Assembly: GCA_900769075.1 (NCBI GenBank)
Contig: CAAGFE010000065.1
Span: forward strand, 1 to 64,000
Direction: 5' to 3'
DNA: 64,000 bases
From: Clostridia bacterium
Lineage (GTDB): Bacteria; Bacillota; Clostridia; Christensenellales; Aristaeellaceae
Positions 59,331 to 64,000 of this stretch are shown here, one piece after another. The notes below the pieces were generated by a model. That model was not told the origin of the DNA. It searched no databases and saw only the letters and a list, made by a program, of their open reading frames with translations. Each line of letters starts with the position of its first letter. Position 1 is the first letter of the stretch. The translations under genes were made by a program, and so were the position numbers.

Positions 59331-59353
59331 TTAGACCACTCAGCCAACTCTGC
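59263..59353 (-). tRNA. tRNA-Ser (GGA)
   Basis: The 91-nt gene has acceptor stem GCAGAGT/ACTCTGC, D-arm GGCTGAGTGGTCTAAGGC, anticodon stem CACGA/TCGTG with loop CTGGAAA (anticodon GGA at 59317-59319), a long class-II variable arm and T-arm GGGTTCAAATCCC. CCA is encoded. Its 3' 68 bases come from the integrated element. Confidence 0.96.
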
Positions 59354-59395
59354 ATCTTCTGTTGTGTATTGCGGTGGGTCAACCGCAACGTGATT

Positions 59396-59424
59396 ATTGT
59401 ATCAGCGCTTCATGAAATTGTCAA
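59396..59424 (-). promoter_or_regulatory. promoter of tRNA-Ser
   Basis: On the minus strand TTGACA, a 17-base spacer and TACAAT (59396-59401). The leader carries a TTGCGG/CCGCAA stem before the tRNA. Confidence 0.75.
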
Positions 59425-59808
59425 GGGGTATTTGAAAATTTTTTGTGCAGTGAATGGAAAAGGCAGCGTGTCTATGCGAACTGCCCCTCCTGTCCGGCTC
59501 CCAGGGGGTGCCCACCTCGCGGGCAATCCGGCTGATGGCTGCCTTCATCTGGAGCATCCCGAGCTGCGCGCGGCTTTCTGCGCCATGGCGAAGGCCCTGA
59601 GCGATGGCTGGCGGCCCTGGCGTTCGCTGCGGCTCGTTTTCCCTTGGCTTGTCTGATGAAATAACACAAGAAACCCCTCGAAAAGCCGCGTTTTCTCCTG
59701 CAAAGCCCTTGCATCCGGGAGAAATCTGTGATAAAATATCCTTCGTGCGCAATGACGTAATGCGTGAACGGGCGAACAGCGCCCCATGAGAGTTCAGGAG
59801 GAATGAAC
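59425..59808. other. intergenic region with tig promoter
   Basis: No gene is supported here; short frames on both strands have no recognisable domains. TTGCAT at 59709-59714, a 17-base spacer and TAAAAT at 59732-59737 form the likely tig promoter. A 13-mer CCATGGCGAAGGC near 59583 recurs at 61215 upstream of clpP. Confidence 0.55.
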
Positions 59809-61122
59809 ATGACCACCTATGAGAAGATTTCCGGCAATAAGGCCAAGCTGACCTTCGTTGTTCCCGGCGAAGAGTTCGAGGCTGCGATGAATAAGGCTTA
59901 CCTGCAGAACCGCGGCAAGATCAACGTGCCCGGCTTCCGCAAGGGCAAGGCGCCCCGCCATGTGATCGAGAATATGTACGGCAAGTTCGTCTTCGTGGAG
60001 GACGCGATGGATATCGTCTTCCCCGAGATGTACTCCGCCGCCATCAAGGAGAATGACCTGAAGCCCGTTGACCGCCCCGAAATGACCGATATGGGCGAGT
60101 ACGTCAAGGGCCAGGATATGACCTTCACCGTGGAAGTGTTCGTCCGCCCCGATGTCACCCTGGGTGAGTACAAGGCCCTGTCCGTGGAGGTTGCCCCCAA
60201 GCACGCCGTCACCGAGGAAGAGGTGGACGAGCGCATCAAGCAGGATCAGCAGAAGGGCGCCCGTACCCTGGATGTGACTGACCGCACCGTCGATTACAAC
60301 GATACCGTGAACCTGGACTATGCCGGCTCTGTGGACGGCGTTGCCTTCGCGGGCGGCACCGCCCAGGGCCAGACCCTCAAGATCGGCTCCGGCCAGTTCA
60401 TCCCCGGCTTTGAGGAGCAGATGGTCGGCATGGCCATCGGTGAGGAGAAGGACCTGAACGTCACCTTCCCCGAGCAGTACCACTCCGAGGAGCTGGCCGG
60501 CAAGGCCGCGGTGTTCCATGTCAAGGTCAACAGCATCACCGCCACCGAGCTGCCCGAGCTGGATGACGATTTCGCCCAGGACAACGGCTTCGATTCCTTC
60601 GCTGACTACAAGGCCAGCATCGAGAAGGAGCTGAACGAGCGCGCCGAAACCAACTACAACGTGTCCATCGAGAATGCCCTGATCGAAGCTGCTGTCCAGA
60701 ACGCCGAGATGGACATCCCCGAGGCCATGATCACCGAGCAGACCCAGTACATCCTCCGCGACATGGAGTATCGCATGATGTACCAGGGCCTGCGGATGGA
60801 GGACTACCTGAAGTACACCGGTCAGACCCGTGAAGCCCTGGCTGAACAGTACAAGGGGGAGGCCGAGCATCGCGTGAAGATAGAGCTGACCCTGGAAGCC
60901 ATCCGCAATGCCGAGGGCCTGGAGCCCAACGAGGAAGAGGTGGACGCTCAGATCGCCAAGCAGGCGGAGCGTATGGGCCAGGAGCTGGAAGCGTTCAAGG
61001 CCGGCCTGACCGAGGAGCAGAAGTCCTACCTGGTGGACACTGCCGCCATCCAGAAGGTCTGCGACCTGCTCAAGGCCGGCGCGACCGTGACCGAAAAGGC
61101 TGCCGAGGACGACGCGGAGTAA
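59809..61122 (+). CDS. tig: trigger factor
   Basis: The 437-residue protein has the ribosome-binding tail with [20 protein letters not shown] near residue 43 (the GFRXGXXP signature). The FKBP-like prolyl isomerase domain begins around 155 ([39 protein letters not shown]), and a helical C-terminal domain follows. It chaperones nascent chains at the ribosome exit. AGGAGG precedes the ATG. The order tig-clpP-clpX is conserved. Confidence 0.96.
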   Translation: MTTYEKISGNKAKLTFVVPGEEFEAAMNKAYLQNRGKINVPGFRKGKAPRHVIENMYGKFVFVEDAMDIVFPEMYSAAIKENDLKPVDRPEMTDMGEYVKGQDMTFTVEVFVRPDVTLGEYKALSVEVAPKHAVTEEEVDERIKQDQQKGARTLDVTDRTVDYNDTVNLDYAGSVDGVAFAGGTAQGQTLKIGSGQFIPGFEEQMVGMAIGEEKDLNVTFPEQYHSEELAGKAAVFHVKVNSITATELPELDDDFAQDNGFDSFADYKASIEKELNERAETNYNVSIENALIEAAVQNAEMDIPEAMITEQTQYILRDMEYRMMYQGLRMEDYLKYTGQTREALAEQYKGEAEHRVKIELTLEAIRNAEGLEPNEEEVDAQIAKQAERMGQELEAFKAGLTEEQKSYLVDTAAIQKVCDLLKAGATVTEKAAEDDAE

Positions 61123-61135
61123 TTGCATCACTTGT

Positions 61136-61193
61136 ACGCGGGAGGACAGTGCGCAGGGGAGTTCCTGCTGCGGATGCCTTCCCGCGTCTTTTT
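61136..61193 (+). terminator. terminator between tig and clpP
   Basis: ACGCGGGA at 61136-61143 pairs with TCCCGCGT at 61180-61187, enclosing a CAGG/CCTG hairpin, followed by CTTTTT. It would reduce read-through from tig into clpP. Confidence 0.7.
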
Positions 61194-61294
61194 GGACAGG
61201 CAGCCCTCGAAAAACCATGGCGAAGGCTGCATTTCCCATCCTGTATCTACATATACTATGCTGGCGGCCCTGTCGCCCCAAAGGAGGTACATCC

Positions 61295-61885
61295 ATGCCT
61301 TTGATCCCCTATGTTGTCGAGCAGACCAATCGTGGCGAGCGTTCCTATGATATATATTCCCGTCTGCTGAAGGACCGCATCATTTTCCTGGGCGGCGAAA
61401 TCGACGACGATGTGGCCAACACCGTTGTCGCCCAGCTGCTCTTCCTGGAAATGGAGGACCCGGATGCGGACATCTGCCTGTACATCAACAGCCCCGGCGG
61501 CTCCATCACCGCAGGCATGGCAATCTATGATACCATGCAGTACATCAAGCCCCAGGTGCGCACGGTGTGCATCGGCATGGCCGCCTCCATGGGGGCGTTC
61601 CTGCTGATGGCGGGCGAGAAGGGCAAGCGCTGCGCCCTGCCCAACAGCGAGGTCATGATTCACCAGCCCCTGGGCGGTGCGCAGGGCCAGGCGACGGATG
61701 TGCAGATCCGCGCGGAATGGCTGCTGAAAACCAAGGAGAAAATGATCCGCATGAAGGCTGAAATGACCGGACAGCCTGAGGAGGTCATCCGCCGCGATGT
61801 GGAGCGCGATCACTTCATGTCCGCCCAGGAGGCCCTCGAGTACGGCGTGATTGATGAAATCTTCGATCCCCGCGTGAAAAAGTGA
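61295..61885 (+). CDS. clpP: ATP-dependent Clp protease proteolytic subunit
   Basis: The 196-residue serine peptidase has the nucleophile in [14 protein letters not shown] (about residue 97), His in [15 protein letters not shown] (about 122), and the Asp in [15 protein letters not shown]. It forms the tetradecameric chamber that works with ClpX. ATG at 61295 follows AAAGGAGG. It lies 30 bases before clpX. Confidence 0.97.
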   Translation: MPLIPYVVEQTNRGERSYDIYSRLLKDRIIFLGGEIDDDVANTVVAQLLFLEMEDPDADICLYINSPGGSITAGMAIYDTMQYIKPQVRTVCIGMAASMGAFLLMAGEKGKRCALPNSEVMIHQPLGGAQGQATDVQIRAEWLLKTKEKMIRMKAEMTGQPEEVIRRDVERDHFMSAQEALEYGVIDEIFDPRVKK

Positions 61886-61915
61886 CCATTGAGTCATCAT
61901 TTGTGAGGTAAACGC

Positions 61916-63235
<1,320 letters not shown>

Positions 63236-63252
63236 TACACCCAATCAAAAGC

Positions 63253-63538
63253 CGTCCCTGTTCCAACGCGGAGCAGGGACGGCTTTGGGGTGTCGAAAAA
63301 GTGGCTGCGGCCACTTTTTCGAGGAGGAAGGGAATTCCGCTTCTGCGGAAGCGGGCATTTTTCACTGTCAGCCAAGGCTGACGGCCGTGAAAAATGAAAG
63401 CAAAGGTTTCGGCTGATGCCGAAACCGCCCCGCGCCGCCGGGAAACCCGGCGGACACGATTTCCGTCTGCCGACGGCGAGTTTGTTGTTCAGCTTTGTCG
63501 ATGGGAGTCGTCCCTGTTCCAACGCGGAGCAGGGACGG
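63253..63538. repeat. hairpin-mosaic element between duplicated terminators
   Basis: A 30-nt terminator stem-loop is perfectly repeated at 63253-63282 and 63509-63538. Between them are stacked hairpins: TCGAAAAAGTGGC/GCCACTTTTTCGA (about 63293-63322), TTCCGC/GCGGAA, TTTTTCAC/GTGAAAAA enclosing GTCAGCC/GGCTGAC, GGTTTCGGC/GCCGAAACC and GCCGGG/CCCGGC. No coding potential. The left terminator copy keeps the A-run used by pflA and the right copy keeps the T-run used by clpX. It parallels the element at 6346. Confidence 0.78.
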
Positions 63539-63577
63539 TTTTTCTGATGGGTCGCCGCATGATGCCCGGCAGGCGCG

Positions 63578-64000
63578 CTATTTGTACTGATCCGCGCCCA
63601 GAAGGGCTTCGGCGCGCTGGATTTCCTCCGGGGTGGGGGTGCGCACGCCTTCCAGCGGGTAATCCAGGCCCAGCTTCTGCCATTTGCCAACGCCCAGGGT
63701 ATGGTAGGGCAGAACCTCCACCCGTCGGACGCGGTGGAGGGAGTCGATGAACGCCCGCATCTGGGCCAGATCCTGCGCATCGTCCGTCACGCCGGGCACC
63801 AGCACATGGCGGATCCACATGCGGACGCGCCGGTCGGACAGGTATTGGAGCATGGCCAGAATGTTGGCGTTGCCGTGCCCGGTGAGCTCCCGGTGCCCCC
63901 GGTCGGAGAACATCTTGATGTCCAAGATGAACAGGTCAACCACCTTCAGCAGCTCGTCGAAGCGGGCCAGCCAGGCTTCATCCTCCGGGCGGAAGGGCTG
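63578..64000 (-). CDS. pflA: pyruvate formate-lyase activating enzyme, C-terminal part
   Basis: The frame stays open to the window edge, so at least 140 residues are visible and the N-terminal cluster-binding region lies outside. DLFILDIKMFSDRGHRELTG, NANILAMLQYLS, WIRHVLVPGVTDD and VEVLPYHTLGVGKWQKLGL are characteristic of PflA. That radical SAM enzyme installs the glycyl radical on pyruvate formate-lyase under anaerobic conditions. It converges on clpX across the hairpin element. Confidence 0.92.
   Translation of the reverse strand, partial: QPFRPEDEAWLARFDELLKVVDLFILDIKMFSDRGHRELTGHGNANILAMLQYLSDRRVRMWIRHVLVPGVTDDAQDLAQMRAFIDSLHRVRRVEVLPYHTLGVGKWQKLGLDYPLEGVRTPTPEEIQRAEALLGADQYK

Noticed and set aside
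59402..59752. Minus-strand gene between tRNA-Ser and tig
   Set aside because: No recognisable domain or ribosome binding site, and it would overlap the tRNA and tig promoters.

Overview
The window comes from a GC-rich (visually around 60%), spore-forming member of the Bacillota, most likely class Clostridia. The support is gene content: spoIVA, yqfC/yqfD, a SpoIID/LytB protein, a SleB-type hydrolase and an M23 SpoIIQ-like peptidase for sporulation; a Firmicutes-type glgC/glgD pair; the tig-clpP-clpX and phoH-pgpH-ybeY-cdd-era neighbourhoods; and the start of a pyruvate formate-lyase activase, which suggests anaerobic metabolism. No rRNA and no CRISPR array is present. One complete tRNA gene is present, tRNA-Ser(GGA).

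Layout. 0.1-7.6 kb: a minus-strand group (ABC-F ATPase, nitroreductase, flavodoxin-like reductase), a B12-binding-type radical SAM protein, a SleB-like hydrolase, a secreted CapA-family protein and MreB. 7.8-14.8 kb: yqfC-yqfD-phoH-pgpH-(ybeY fused to cdd)-era. 14.9-18.2 kb: glmM and glmS, convergent, for amino-sugar supply. 18.3-26 kb: an M23 peptidase, then the glycogen operon glgB-glgC-glgD-glgA, in which GlgB and GlgA carry related Lys/Ala/Pro-rich tails of about 100 residues. 26-37 kb: SpoIID with seven SH3-like repeats, a TrmN6-like methyltransferase overlapping convergent tspO, a flavoprotein, a CNNM/CorC protein, and a run of exported or membrane proteins including a CapA paralogue that has lost its metal ligands. 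37-44 kb: rplS with a structured leader, spoIVA plus a degenerate amidohydrolase, a CofE-like protein, and two tandem DHH phosphoesterases with surE. 44-53 kb: a minus-strand operon running HAD phosphatase, RDD protein, CUT1-type ABC importer, secreted staphylococcal-type nuclease and a secreted triple OB-repeat protein. 53-56 kb: SipW-type signal peptidase, a cytoplasmic GH10 enzyme and a dihydrouridine synthase. 56.5-59.3 kb: a 2.76-kb integrative element in tRNA-Ser(GGA). 59.8-64 kb: tig, clpP, clpX and a truncated pflA.

The most unusual parts are as follows. (1) The tiny integrative element is bounded by 68-bp perfect repeats. It holds a tyrosine recombinase, a DnaD-like replication protein, a strong-SD small gene, an HTH protein and a hairpin-dense noncoding region with a DnaA-box-like site. 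(2) The nuclease/OB-fold/ABC-importer operon looks like an extracellular nucleic-acid scavenging unit. (3) The basic tails are shared by the two glycogen polymer-building enzymes. (4) Intergenic mosaics of hairpins sit between duplicated terminators of convergent genes. All functions are read from sequence motifs only; no search or structure prediction was run.
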